Part shown: piece after piece, positions 6,994-13,509 of the stretch
How positions within the stretch are numbered: position 1 is the stretch's first letter
Layout: each line of letters begins with the position of its first letter
Assembly (NCBI GenBank): GCA_045606045.1
Contig: JAZURE010000075.1
Location: 1 to 13,509, forward strand
From: RGIG8748 sp045606045
GTDB taxonomy: Bacteria > Bacillota > Clostridia > UMGS1810
DNA: 13,509 nt
Reading direction: 5' to 3'
The notes under the pieces: generated by a model
Database searches by the model: none
The model's input: the letters and a program-made list of their open reading frames with translations, nothing else
Told to the model about the DNA's origin: nothing
Translations under genes and position numbers: made by a program

Positions 6994-9087
6994 ATGAATA
7001 ATGTTACCGAAATCTTCGGAAGTCTCGTTTTTAATGATACTGTAATGAAAGAAAGACTTTCCGAGGATATATATCAGAATTTAAGAAATACGATAGATAA
7101 CGGTGAGCCTATGTCACTCGATACTGCAAATGCCGTAGCCAATGCTATGAAGGACTGGGCAATCGAAAAAGGTGCAACGCATTTTACACATTGGTTCCAG
7201 CCTATGACAGATGTTACCGCCGAAAAGCACGATAGCTTTATTTCACCCTCGGAGGACGGTAAGATTATAATGGAATTCTCGGGCAAGGAGCTCATTAAGG
7301 GTGAGCCTGATGCTTCCAGCTTTCCCTCGGGAGGACTTAGAGCCACATTTGAGGCAAGAGGATATACCGCATGGGATCCCTCGTCATATGCTTTTATAAA
7401 AGATAATTCTTTGTACATACCCACCGCATTTTGTTCATACGGCGGCGAAGCTTTGGATAAGAAAACACCGCTTCTTCGCTCTATGGAAACTATAGAGAGA
7501 GAAGCACTTCGTATTTTGCGTCTTTTTGGCAATACCGATTCCAAAAAGGTTATAGCTACCGTGGGTGCAGAACAGGAGTATTTCCTCGTAGACAAGCAAA
7601 CACACGATAAGAGAAAAGATCTTATATTTACAGGCAGAACGCTCTTCGGTGCCAAACCGCCCAAGGGTCAGGAGCTTGGTGACCATTATTTCGGTCAGAT
7701 TAAGCCAAGGGTTTCTGCGTATATGAAAGAATTAGACGAGGAACTGTGGAAAAGAGGCGTACTTGCCAAAACAAAGCACAATGAAGCGGCACCCGCACAG
7801 CATGAGCTTGCGCCTGTGTTTACTACTGCAAATATTTCCATAGACCACAATCAGCTTACAATGGAACTTATGAAGAAGATTGCCGCAAAACATGACCTCG
7901 TATGTCTTTTACACGAAAAGCCATTTGACGGTGTAAACGGAAGTGGTAAGCACAATAACTGGTCGCTTACCACAGATGATGGTATAAATCTCTTAAAGCC
8001 TGGTAAAACACCATATGACAACCTGCAGTTTTTAATATTCTTCTGTGCCGTTATAAAGGCAGTGGACGAATATCAGGACCTTCTTAGAATTTCCATTGCA
8101 AGTGCTGCAAACGACCATAGACTTGGCGGTCACGAGGCACCGCCTGCAATAGTTTCCATATTTATCGGTGAACAGCTTGAGGCAATACTTGAGGCATATG
8201 AACATGATGATGCTTATTTGGAAAAGAAAAAGGAAAAGATGGAAATAGGCGCTCATGTCATCCCTACATTTACCAAGGATAAGACAGACAGAAACCGTAC
8301 ATCACCCTTTGCATTTACAGGCAATAAATTTGAATTCAGAATGCTTGGCTCTTCGGCATCCGTATCTGAGCCTAATGTAGTTTTAAACACTATAGTTGCA
8401 GAGGAACTTTCTCGCTTTGCAGAGCTTCTGGAGGCTTCGGTAAGCTTTGACGATACCGTACACAAAATAGTGCGCGATACCGTAAAACAGCATAAGCGCA
8501 TCATATTCAACGGCAACAATTATTCTGACGAGTGGGTGGAGGAAGCCAGAAGCAGAGGACTTTCCAATTACAAAACAACACCCGAGGCTATTCCGCACTT
8601 TACGGACAAGAGAAACATTGAGCTTTATACAAAACATGCTATCTATACAGAAACCGAAATGCATTCCCGTTGCGAGATACTCCTCGAAAACTATGCCAAT
8701 ATCATAAACATAGAGGCACTTACCCTCTTGGAAATGGTGAAAAAAGAAATAATTCCTTCGGTATTTAAGTACATAAAGGAATTATCCGATGTTGCAAATT
8801 CCAAACGAACATTTTCAAAGACGCTGAAAACCGATGTAGAATTGGAATTGGCAGGACTACTTTCTGACAATATATGTAAGCTTAATGACCTTACACAAAC
8901 ATTGGAAGAAAATCTGGAAAATGCAAAGCTTATTTCCGACAATGCCGAGAAATATGCAAACTTCTACCACGACAATGTATTGTGCATTATGGAAGAAGCC
9001 AGAGGTGTGATAAATACCTTAGAAGCTGCTACAGCTTCAAGTTATTGGCCGTATCCCACATATAGCGAGCTTTTGTTTAATGTGTAA
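6994..9087 (+). CDS. glnN: Type III glutamine synthetase
   Basis: Makes glutamine from glutamate, ammonia and ATP in the cytoplasm. The 697-residue length and N-terminal layout mark the large type III (GlnN) class of anaerobes and cyanobacteria rather than the ~450-residue GlnA. Visible motifs from the ATG at 6994: PSGGLRATFEARGYTAWDPS (about 111-130), the glutamate-binding region GAEQEYFL (191-198), NEAAPAQHE (263-271), the ATP/loop region NGSGKHNNWS (315-324), and NRTSPFAFTGNKFEFRMLGS. The C-terminal third is helical with charged repeats, as in the family. GGAGG at 6980-6984 sits nine bases before this ATG; an in-frame TTG at 6985 abuts it and is rejected. It lies 46 bases after murJ and just before uppP. 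No GlnR-type box or separate promoter was recognised. Confidence 0.96.
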   Translation: MNNVTEIFGSLVFNDTVMKERLSEDIYQNLRNTIDNGEPMSLDTANAVANAMKDWAIEKGATHFTHWFQPMTDVTAEKHDSFISPSEDGKIIMEFSGKELIKGEPDASSFPSGGLRATFEARGYTAWDPSSYAFIKDNSLYIPTAFCSYGGEALDKKTPLLRSMETIEREALRILRLFGNTDSKKVIATVGAEQEYFLVDKQTHDKRKDLIFTGRTLFGAKPPKGQELGDHYFGQIKPRVSAYMKELDEELWKRGVLAKTKHNEAAPAQHELAPVFTTANISIDHNQLTMELMKKIAAKHDLVCLLHEKPFDGVNGSGKHNNWSLTTDDGINLLKPGKTPYDNLQFLIFFCAVIKAVDEYQDLLRISIASAANDHRLGGHEAPPAIVSIFIGEQLEAILEAYEHDDAYLEKKKEKMEIGAHVIPTFTKDKTDRNRTSPFAFTGNKFEFRMLGSSASVSEPNVVLNTIVAEELSRFAELLEASVSFDDTVHKIVRDTVKQHKRIIFNGNNYSDEWVEEARSRGLSNYKTTPEAIPHFTDKRNIELYTKHAIYTETEMHSRCEILLENYANIINIEALTLLEMVKKEIIPSVFKYIKELSDVANSKRTFSKTLKTDVELELAGLLSDNICKLNDLTQTLEENLENAKLISDNAEKYANFYHDNVLCIMEEARGVINTLEAATASSYWPYPTYSELLFNV

Positions 9088-9102
9088 GAAAGGATGAAGC
9101 TT

Positions 9103-9948
9103 GTGGATATTATCTTGATTTTACAGACCATAGTGATGGGCATTGTTCAGGGAATTACAGAGTGGCTTCCCATAAGCAGTACAGGTCATATGATACTTTT
9201 TGATGAGTTTATGAAGATGAAAGTATCACCCGAATTTATGGAGACATTTCTTGTTGTTATACAGTTTGGCTCAATTTTAGCTGTTCTCTTCCTTTATTTC
9301 AAAAAGCTAAATCCTTTTGTAAGTGCAAATGAAAGAGGAAAAATTGCTTGCATAGGAAACAGCCCGATAAGCCGCGATACCATAGTTATGTATACCAAAG
9401 TGCTCGTGGCAGTAGTGCCTGCGGCAATAATAGGACTTCTTTTTGACGATTGGTTAAATGAACATTTTTATAATTCATATACTGTAGCTTTTACACTGAT
9501 TGCATATGGTATTGCATTTATAGTTGTTGAGAACAGGAAACATACTCCCTCAGTAGAGAGTATCGATACCTTAAGCTACAAAACAGCCTTTCTTATAGGT
9601 GTTTTTCAGATACTTGCGCTGATACCCGGTACCTCTCGGAGCGGCTCCACTATAATCGGTGCTACAATTCTCGGTTGTTCCAGGCATGTTGCGGCAGAGT
9701 TTTCGTTTTTCCTTGCTATACCTGTAATGCTCGGTGCAAGTGCACTTAAACTTCTCAAATCTGGGCTTGCATTTACCTTGAACGAGTGGATAGTGCTTGT
9801 TCTGGGAATGGCGGTTGCATTTGCAGTTTCGGTAGCGGCAATAAAATTTCTTGTTGGCTATATACGCAAGCATGATTTTAAAGGCTTTGGCTACTACAGG
9901 ATAGTACTTGGTATTTTGATTATAATATACTTTGCTTTTATGAAATAA
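9103..9948 (+). CDS. uppP: Undecaprenyl-diphosphatase UppP (BacA family)
   Basis: Membrane phosphatase that turns undecaprenyl pyrophosphate into the monophosphate carrier, recycling it for another round of wall-precursor export; the family also confers tolerance to bacitracin. Both signature motifs are present: GITEWLPISSTGH (about 18-30) and PGTSRSGST (about 175-183, with the conserved Arg at 179), separated by several hydrophobic segments. The GTG at 9103 is chosen because AAAGG at 9089-9093 is nine bases upstream and the result, M-DIILILQ, matches typical family N-termini. The in-frame ATG at 9094 (284 residues) directly touches that AGG and is less likely. It starts 15 bases after glnN and ends at the strong hairpin 9948-9983. 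Confidence 0.95.
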   Translation: MDIILILQTIVMGIVQGITEWLPISSTGHMILFDEFMKMKVSPEFMETFLVVIQFGSILAVLFLYFKKLNPFVSANERGKIACIGNSPISRDTIVMYTKVLVAVVPAAIIGLLFDDWLNEHFYNSYTVAFTLIAYGIAFIVVENRKHTPSVESIDTLSYKTAFLIGVFQILALIPGTSRSGSTIIGATILGCSRHVAAEFSFFLAIPVMLGASALKLLKSGLAFTLNEWIVLVLGMAVAFAVSVAAIKFLVGYIRKHDFKGFGYYRIVLGILIIIYFAFMK

Positions 9949-9983
9949 AAATATCACCGCATCTTTTGATGCGGTGATATTTT
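9948..9983. terminator. Bidirectional terminator between uppP and queT
   Basis: A perfect 16-base stem (9948-9963 and 9968-9983) with a TTTT loop. It begins in the uppP stop codon and ends three bases from the queT stop. A T-run follows in both directions, strongest on the minus strand, so it can stop both convergent transcripts. Confidence 0.92.
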
Positions 9984-9986
9984 CTG

Positions 9987-10475
9987 TTATAATAATCGGT
10001 TTTTATGCTTTCTTACGGCAAAGAGCAGTATCATACCAAATATACCTGCAGATATGATTTCGCCTATACCTACAGTAAGGCAAAGAAAAGGATATCCTTG
10101 GCTGATACCGTATACATAGCGCAGTATTAAGGGAACAATAAGCGTATTGGATATTATGGCGCCAAGGGGTGCAAGATAGCAGGCATTCTTTGATTTAATC
10201 TTGCCAACATAGTAGGTAAATATAGCCCCCAACAGTGTTGCAATACTACCAAAAACTATATCCCACAGAGCACAGCCTGTAAGAATGTTTGAAAGCAGAC
10301 ACCCTGCAAAAAGACCCCAAATGGCATACGGAGTAAAAAAAGGCAGAACAGTAAGCGCTTCGCTTATGCGTACCTGTATAGCTCCGCTGGAAAGACCGAA
10401 TGCGTAAGATATAAATGTAAGCACCACATACATTGCGGCAATTACAGCGCTATATACAATTGGTTTGGATTTCAT
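9987..10475 (-). CDS. queT: QueT-type ECF transporter S component (queuosine precursor uptake)
   Basis: Predicted substrate-binding membrane subunit of an energy-coupling-factor transporter for a queuosine (7-deazaguanine) precursor; it would pair with shared EcfA/EcfT subunits encoded elsewhere. The 162 residues hold about five to six hydrophobic segments. The family signature runs from residue about 34: IQVRISEALTVLPFFTPYAI, then WGLFAGCLLSN and a WDIVFGSIATL segment. The ATG at 10475 is chosen because AAGGAG (10485-10490) lies nine bases upstream; it overlaps the stop codon of the preceding phosphofructokinase, which suggests coupled expression. An in-frame ATG at 10523 lies inside that gene and has no support. 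There is no leader long enough for a preQ1 riboswitch. Substrate is a family-level prediction. Confidence 0.88.
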   Translation of the reverse strand: MKSKPIVYSAVIAAMYVVLTFISYAFGLSSGAIQVRISEALTVLPFFTPYAIWGLFAGCLLSNILTGCALWDIVFGSIATLLGAIFTYYVGKIKSKNACYLAPLGAIISNTLIVPLILRYVYGISQGYPFLCLTVGIGEIISAGIFGMILLFAVRKHKNRLL

Positions 10476-10488
10476 ATAAGTGTGCTCC

Positions 10489-11688
10489 TTATCTCGATAT
10501 GTGTACGGGAATACCGTTTGCAAATGCAGTATTCGCCTCGCCTTGTATCAGTGGGTAGGCGTAGTCGATAAATGCCTTCGTTACATCGCAGTTGTTTGCT
10601 GATATATATTCAAGTGGTACTTTCTTTTCTTCATTTGCAATTTTTTCTATATCCATTGCGCAGATTTCCACAGAGTATACATCACCCTCGATGCGTTTAT
10701 AGCACATCATCTTTCCTGTTTCGCCTTTCAGGGCGGCTTCGACAGCTTTTTTACCTATCAATGCGGATTCCTCTATATCCACCTTGGAGGCTATGTGAGA
10801 AGCACATCTTTGCGGTGTGTTGAGTTCAATGCTTCTTGCCTTGATGCCGAACTGTTCTTTAATAAGAAGTTCAAGGTATTTACCTGCACCGCCGAGCTGT
10901 GAGTGTCCGAATTTATCATCGTTTCCTGCTCGCTTTTGCTCTGCAACATAGCTTCCGTCAGCATTTTTAATACCCTCGGATACAGCTACAACAATACTCT
11001 TTTTTATAGCCACCTGTGCTTTGACATCGGACAGGAATTTATCCTCATCAAATACAGTCTCGGGCAGATAAATAAGGTCGGGCGAGTTTTTACCGTTTAT
11101 GCGTGCAAGTGCAGAGGATGCGGCGAGCCAGCCTGCATTTCTTCCCATGATTTCCACTATGGTCACGCACTCTAAATCATAGCAGCTTGCATCGCAGGCA
11201 ATTTCGCTTACTGTGGTTGCAATATATTTAGCGGCACTTCCAAAACCGGGGCAGTGGTCGGTGCCTACGAGGTCATTATCTATGGTTTTTGGGACGCCTA
11301 TTACCATAATTCCGTTTTCCATACATAGATTTTTGAGCTTGCATACTGTATCCATGGAGTCATTTCCTCCGATATAGCAGAAATATCCTATATTGCTCTT
11401 TTTAAGGTTTTCAACGATTATCGGGATATCCCTTTCAGACAGCTTGTATCTGCAGGAACCCAAAAAGGCAGACGGTGTCTGCTTGAGTACATCGAGCCTG
11501 CCATCCTCTGCAAAGAATTCGGACAAATTCAGATAATTTTCCTTCAAAGCGCCCTCAATACCGTTTACGCAGCCGTAAACAGTGCCAATTTCATCGGATG
11601 CAATACCTGCAGATATTACACCCGAAAGGGTTGCATTAATGGCGGCAGTAGGTCCGCCTGATTGTCCTACGAGCAAATTCTTTTTCAT
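10489..11688 (-). CDS. pfp: Phosphofructokinase family enzyme, probably PPi-dependent
   Basis: Phosphorylates fructose 6-phosphate to the 1,6-bisphosphate. The 399 residues carry family motifs: QSGGPTAAIN (9-18), YIGGNDS (105-111), PKTIDND (133-139, catalytic D137), and IMGRNAGWLA (180-189). Compared with E. coli ATP-dependent PfkA (GGDGS, PGTIDND), the two positions that separate ATP from PPi users are Asp110 (for Gly104) and Lys134 (for Gly124), both the PPi-type residues. This predicts pyrophosphate as phosphoryl donor. The usual metal-binding Asp of GGD is Asn109 here. The ATG at 11688 follows GGAGGAAATAAA, and its first bases overlap the stop of the CpXC gene (ATGA). An upstream in-frame start at 11718 would lie within that gene. 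Donor choice is inference from two residues; symbol pfp depends on it. Confidence 0.9.
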   Translation of the reverse strand: MKKNLLVGQSGGPTAAINATLSGVISAGIASDEIGTVYGCVNGIEGALKENYLNLSEFFAEDGRLDVLKQTPSAFLGSCRYKLSERDIPIIVENLKKSNIGYFCYIGGNDSMDTVCKLKNLCMENGIMVIGVPKTIDNDLVGTDHCPGFGSAAKYIATTVSEIACDASCYDLECVTIVEIMGRNAGWLAASSALARINGKNSPDLIYLPETVFDEDKFLSDVKAQVAIKKSIVVAVSEGIKNADGSYVAEQKRAGNDDKFGHSQLGGAGKYLELLIKEQFGIKARSIELNTPQRCASHIASKVDIEESALIGKKAVEAALKGETGKMMCYKRIEGDVYSVEICAMDIEKIANEEKKVPLEYISANNCDVTKAFIDYAYPLIQGEANTAFANGIPVHISR

Positions 11689-12317
11689 TTTATTTCCTCC
11701 AGTCTTTTTATAGCCCATGTTTTGTCAAGTGTAATCCAATTCCCTTTTTCTGCCGCAAAATCGGGCAGGGTATCATAATCGGATTTATTAAGAGAGTATT
11801 TATCTATGATTTTACCCGTAAAATCTCTGTGGGTAAAATGCAGATTGGTATCGTCTGCTTCTTCAAAGCTTATATATTCCGCCTTTATATTCATATCCCT
11901 ATATTTTGGAAAAGCTTTTAGCTTTAATGCAGTTATCTTTGCATCGTCAAGACCGCAGGTAAAGATACGCAGCTTCTCATACGCCTCGTACGAGTATGTA
12001 CACAGTCTGAAGTTCCAGTCGCTCATTCCGCAGATTTTTGCGGCGACCTTGAAATTTGCTACATGTGCGAAAACCTTGGTACACGAAGAATAGATGGCAA
12101 ATTTATCCTTAAAGGAATGGATTAAGAGGTCGGTTTCATATGTGAAGTCTTTTTTGCAAAAAGGACATGTGAGTCTGTTCAAGGCATCGTCAAAGGTCAG
12201 ATTTGTCCGTGTCACAGGGTCATCAACATCTATTTGCGAACAAATATTTTTGTATGCCACAAAATATTTGTAACAGTTTTCGCAAAGAATTTGATTGTTA
12301 GTAACATAGCCTATCAC
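11685..12317 (-). CDS. CpXC domain-containing putative zinc-ribbon protein
   Basis: Function unknown. The 210-residue product has two CxxC pairs, C12-x2-C15 (LCENC) and C51-x2-C54 (LTCPFC), spaced to form one zinc site. The segment LTCPFCKKDFTYETDLLIHSFKDKFAIY (49-76) closely resembles the core of the CpXC family: a Cys pair, then an aromatic/acidic strand, LxH, and the KFxIY stretch. The C-terminal half (about 100-135, FRLCTYSYEAYEKLRIF then TCGLDDAKI) also fits that family's helical part. No signal peptide or membrane segment is seen. The start is a GTG at 12317, ten bases after AAAGGAG; the ATG nearer the Shine-Dalgarno is out of frame. It is the first gene of a three-gene unit and overlaps the phosphofructokinase start by four bases (ATGA). 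Confidence 0.82.
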   Translation of the reverse strand: MIGYVTNNQILCENCYKYFVAYKNICSQIDVDDPVTRTNLTFDDALNRLTCPFCKKDFTYETDLLIHSFKDKFAIYSSCTKVFAHVANFKVAAKICGMSDWNFRLCTYSYEAYEKLRIFTCGLDDAKITALKLKAFPKYRDMNIKAEYISFEEADDTNLHFTHRDFTGKIIDKYSLNKSDYDTLPDFAAEKGNWITLDKTWAIKRLEEIK

Positions 12318-12349
12318 AGTTTATCATCTCCTTTAAACACGATAATACT

Positions 12350-12378
12350 ATTATAACAGAAAAAAGTGCATTATTCAA
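12350..12378 (-). promoter_or_regulatory. Promoter of CpXC-pfp-queT unit
   Basis: On the minus strand: TTGAAT (12373-12378), 17 bases, then consensus TATAAT (12350-12355), preceded by TGt as an extended -10. The GTG start lies about 33 bases downstream of the -10. Confidence 0.8.
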
Positions 12379-12399
12379 CATCATATTTCAAATATCCCC

Positions 12400-12428
12400 T
12401 TGAAAAAAACGGATATATGTTATATAAT
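12400..12428 (+). promoter_or_regulatory. Promoter of glyA
   Basis: TTGAAA (12400-12405), 17 bases, then consensus TATAAT (12423-12428). It is back to back with the minus-strand promoter; the two -35 boxes are 21 bases apart. The resulting leader is about 25 bases, too short for a riboswitch. Confidence 0.8.
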
Positions 12429-12460
12429 ATTTTCATAAAATATCATAGGAGGAGATTTAG

Positions 12461-13509
12461 ATGTACAGTACAGATGAAATAAGAAAGGTTGACATAGAGG
12501 TTGCCGAAGCTATCGAGTCCGAAGTTAACAGACAGCGCAACAAAATAGAGCTTATAGCAAGTGAGAATTTTGTGAGCAATGCAGTTATAGAAGCTATGGG
12601 AACACCTCTTACAAATAAGTATGCAGAAGGTTACCCGGGCAAGCGTTACTACGGCGGTTGCGAAAATGTAGATGTAGTGGAAACCCTTGCTATAGAAAGA
12701 GCCAAGAAGCTTTTTGGCGCAGAGCATGCCAATGTTCAGCCACACTCGGGTGCACAGGCAAATATGGCTGTATTTTTTGCGGTATTAAATCCCGGCGACA
12801 CAGTCCTTAGCATGAGCCTTGCTCACGGCGGACACTTAAGTCACGGAAGTCCCGTAAACATGAGTGGTAAGTATTTTAATATAGTTCCTTACGGTGTAGA
12901 AGAGGATACATCCACCGTAGATTACGAAAAAATAAGACAGCTTGCTTTGGAATGTAAGCCCAAGCTTATCGTTGCAGGTGCAAGCGCATATCCCAGAGTT
13001 CTTGATTTCCAGAAATTTGGCGAGATTGCCAAGGAGGTTGGTGCGTATCTTCTTGTAGATATAGCACATATATCGGGACTTGTTGCTGCAGGACTTCACC
13101 CAAGCCCCGTACCTTATGCAGACTTTGTAACCACCACAACTCACAAGACCTTAAGAGGTCCTCGTGGCGGAATTATTATGTGTGATGAAGAATTCGCTGC
13201 AGCAGTCGATAAAGCTGTCTTCCCTGGAGTTCAAGGCGGACCTTTAGAACACATTATTGCAGGTAAAGCTGTTGCGCTTAAAGAAGCGATGCAACCAGCT
13301 TTCAAAGAATATGCACAACAAATTGTTAAAAACGCAAAAGCACTTGCTCAAGGTCTCTTAGACAATGGCTTAAAGCTAGTTGGTGGTATGACTGAAAACC
13401 ATTTAATGATTCTTGATTTAAGAGGCACTGGTAAAAACGGCAAAGACATGGCAAACGTACTAGAGCGTGTAGGAATTACAGCGAATAAAAATACTGTTCC
13501 AAATGATCC
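12461..13509 (+). CDS. glyA: Serine hydroxymethyltransferase, 5' part (runs off window; possible mosaic)
   Basis: PLP enzyme that interconverts serine plus tetrahydrofolate with glycine plus methylene-tetrahydrofolate, the main one-carbon source. The window holds 349 codons of a protein usually about 410-420 long; the reading frame is open to the edge. The ATG follows AGGAGGAG by six bases. Motifs include ELIASENFVS, KYAEGYPGKRYYGGC, HSGAQAN, DIAHISGL, and TTTTHKTLRGPRGG with the PLP lysine at K229, then GGPLEH. Codon choice changes abruptly near codons 230-245. Before it, Ile is ATA 10, ATC 2, ATT 1; Gln is CAG 5, CAA 0; Lys is AAG 10, AAA 3. After it, Ile is ATT 7, ATA 0; Gln is CAA 5, CAG 0; Lys is AAA 9, AAG 1. 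The 3' portion is probably of different origin, by recombination or misassembly. Confidence 0.93.
   Translation, partial: MYSTDEIRKVDIEVAEAIESEVNRQRNKIELIASENFVSNAVIEAMGTPLTNKYAEGYPGKRYYGGCENVDVVETLAIERAKKLFGAEHANVQPHSGAQANMAVFFAVLNPGDTVLSMSLAHGGHLSHGSPVNMSGKYFNIVPYGVEEDTSTVDYEKIRQLALECKPKLIVAGASAYPRVLDFQKFGEIAKEVGAYLLVDIAHISGLVAAGLHPSPVPYADFVTTTTHKTLRGPRGGIIMCDEEFAAAVDKAVFPGVQGGPLEHIIAGKAVALKEAMQPAFKEYAQQIVKNAKALAQGLLDNGLKLVGGMTENHLMILDLRGTGKNGKDMANVLERVGITANKNTVPND
13141..13190. other. Candidate mosaic or assembly junction inside glyA
   Basis: This stretch encodes the most conserved part of the enzyme (HKTLRGPRGG and the residues just after). It separates a 5' part with the ATA/CAG/AAG preferences common in the flanking genes from a 3' part with ATT/CAA/AAA preferences. 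Such conserved DNA is where unrelated reads or homologous donors could join. The exact breakpoint cannot be fixed by eye. Confidence 0.6.

Noticed and set aside
7074..7664. Minus-strand open frame of 196 codons opposite glnN
   Set aside because: Shadow of glnN, whose family motifs run through the whole interval; no start signals or recognisable protein.
10476..10488. preQ1 riboswitch upstream of queT
   Set aside because: Only 13 bases separate pfp and queT, far too few for an aptamer, and no C-rich/A-rich pseudoknot pattern is seen.
10476..10523. Longer N-terminus for queT
   Set aside because: The extension lies inside the phosphofructokinase gene, lacks a ribosome-binding site, and is not membrane-like or family-like.
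12429..12460. Glycine or THF riboswitch ahead of glyA
   Set aside because: The leader after the predicted start site is about 25 bases, too short for either aptamer.
1..13509. tRNA, rRNA, CRISPR, insertion-sequence or phage signals
   Set aside because: No cloverleaf, regularly spaced repeats, transposase-like protein or terminal inverted repeats were seen; genes are housekeeping throughout.

Overview
The window looks like chromosome of a low-to-moderate GC anaerobic member of the Clostridia (Firmicutes/Bacillota). Evidence is the Gram-positive gene set (IreB/ReoM-family regulator, type III glutamine synthetase, QueT-type ECF component, CpXC protein, amidase with a copper-amine-oxidase-like stalk), strong AGGAGG ribosome-binding sites, and TTGaNa-N17-TATAAT promoters. 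No mobile element, CRISPR array, rRNA or tRNA is visible. No gene-free stretch exceeds 300 bases.

Layout. (1) 1-235, minus: 5' end of argG, divergent from the plus-strand ruvC-ruvA-ruvB cluster (393-2541), which encodes the Holliday-junction branch-migration and resolution machine. (2) 2649-4046, plus: exported N-acetylmuramoyl-L-alanine amidase, preceded by a strong 16-bp hairpin. (3) 4165-4995, plus: TIM-barrel sugar-phosphate isomerase/epimerase-like protein with its own promoter and terminator. (4) 5131-9948, plus: ireB-murJ-glnN-uppP, tightly spaced between one good promoter (5064-5092) and one strong terminator (9948-9983). (5) 12317-9987, minus: CpXC zinc-ribbon protein, phosphofructokinase with PPi-type active-site residues, and QueT transporter component, with overlapping or near-overlapping ends. 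(6) 12461-13509, plus: 5' part of glyA, divergent from group 5 and cut by the window end.

How the genes fit together. Group 4 is the most interesting set. It joins a PASTA-kinase-type signalling protein, the lipid II flippase, a glutamine source and the undecaprenyl-pyrophosphate phosphatase. The last two touch amidotransferase nitrogen supply and lipid-carrier recycling, so the set reads as a peptidoglycan-precursor-cycle operon. That reading is inference from gene order.

The oddest signal is inside glyA. Codon choice flips sharply at about 13150-13190, at the conserved PLP-lysine motif: Ile ATA to ATT, Gln CAG to CAA, Lys AAG to AAA. The reading frame stays open. The last ~320 bases therefore probably come from a different genome, either by homologous recombination or, more likely at a contig end, by chimeric assembly. 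Everything downstream of about 13150 should be treated with caution.
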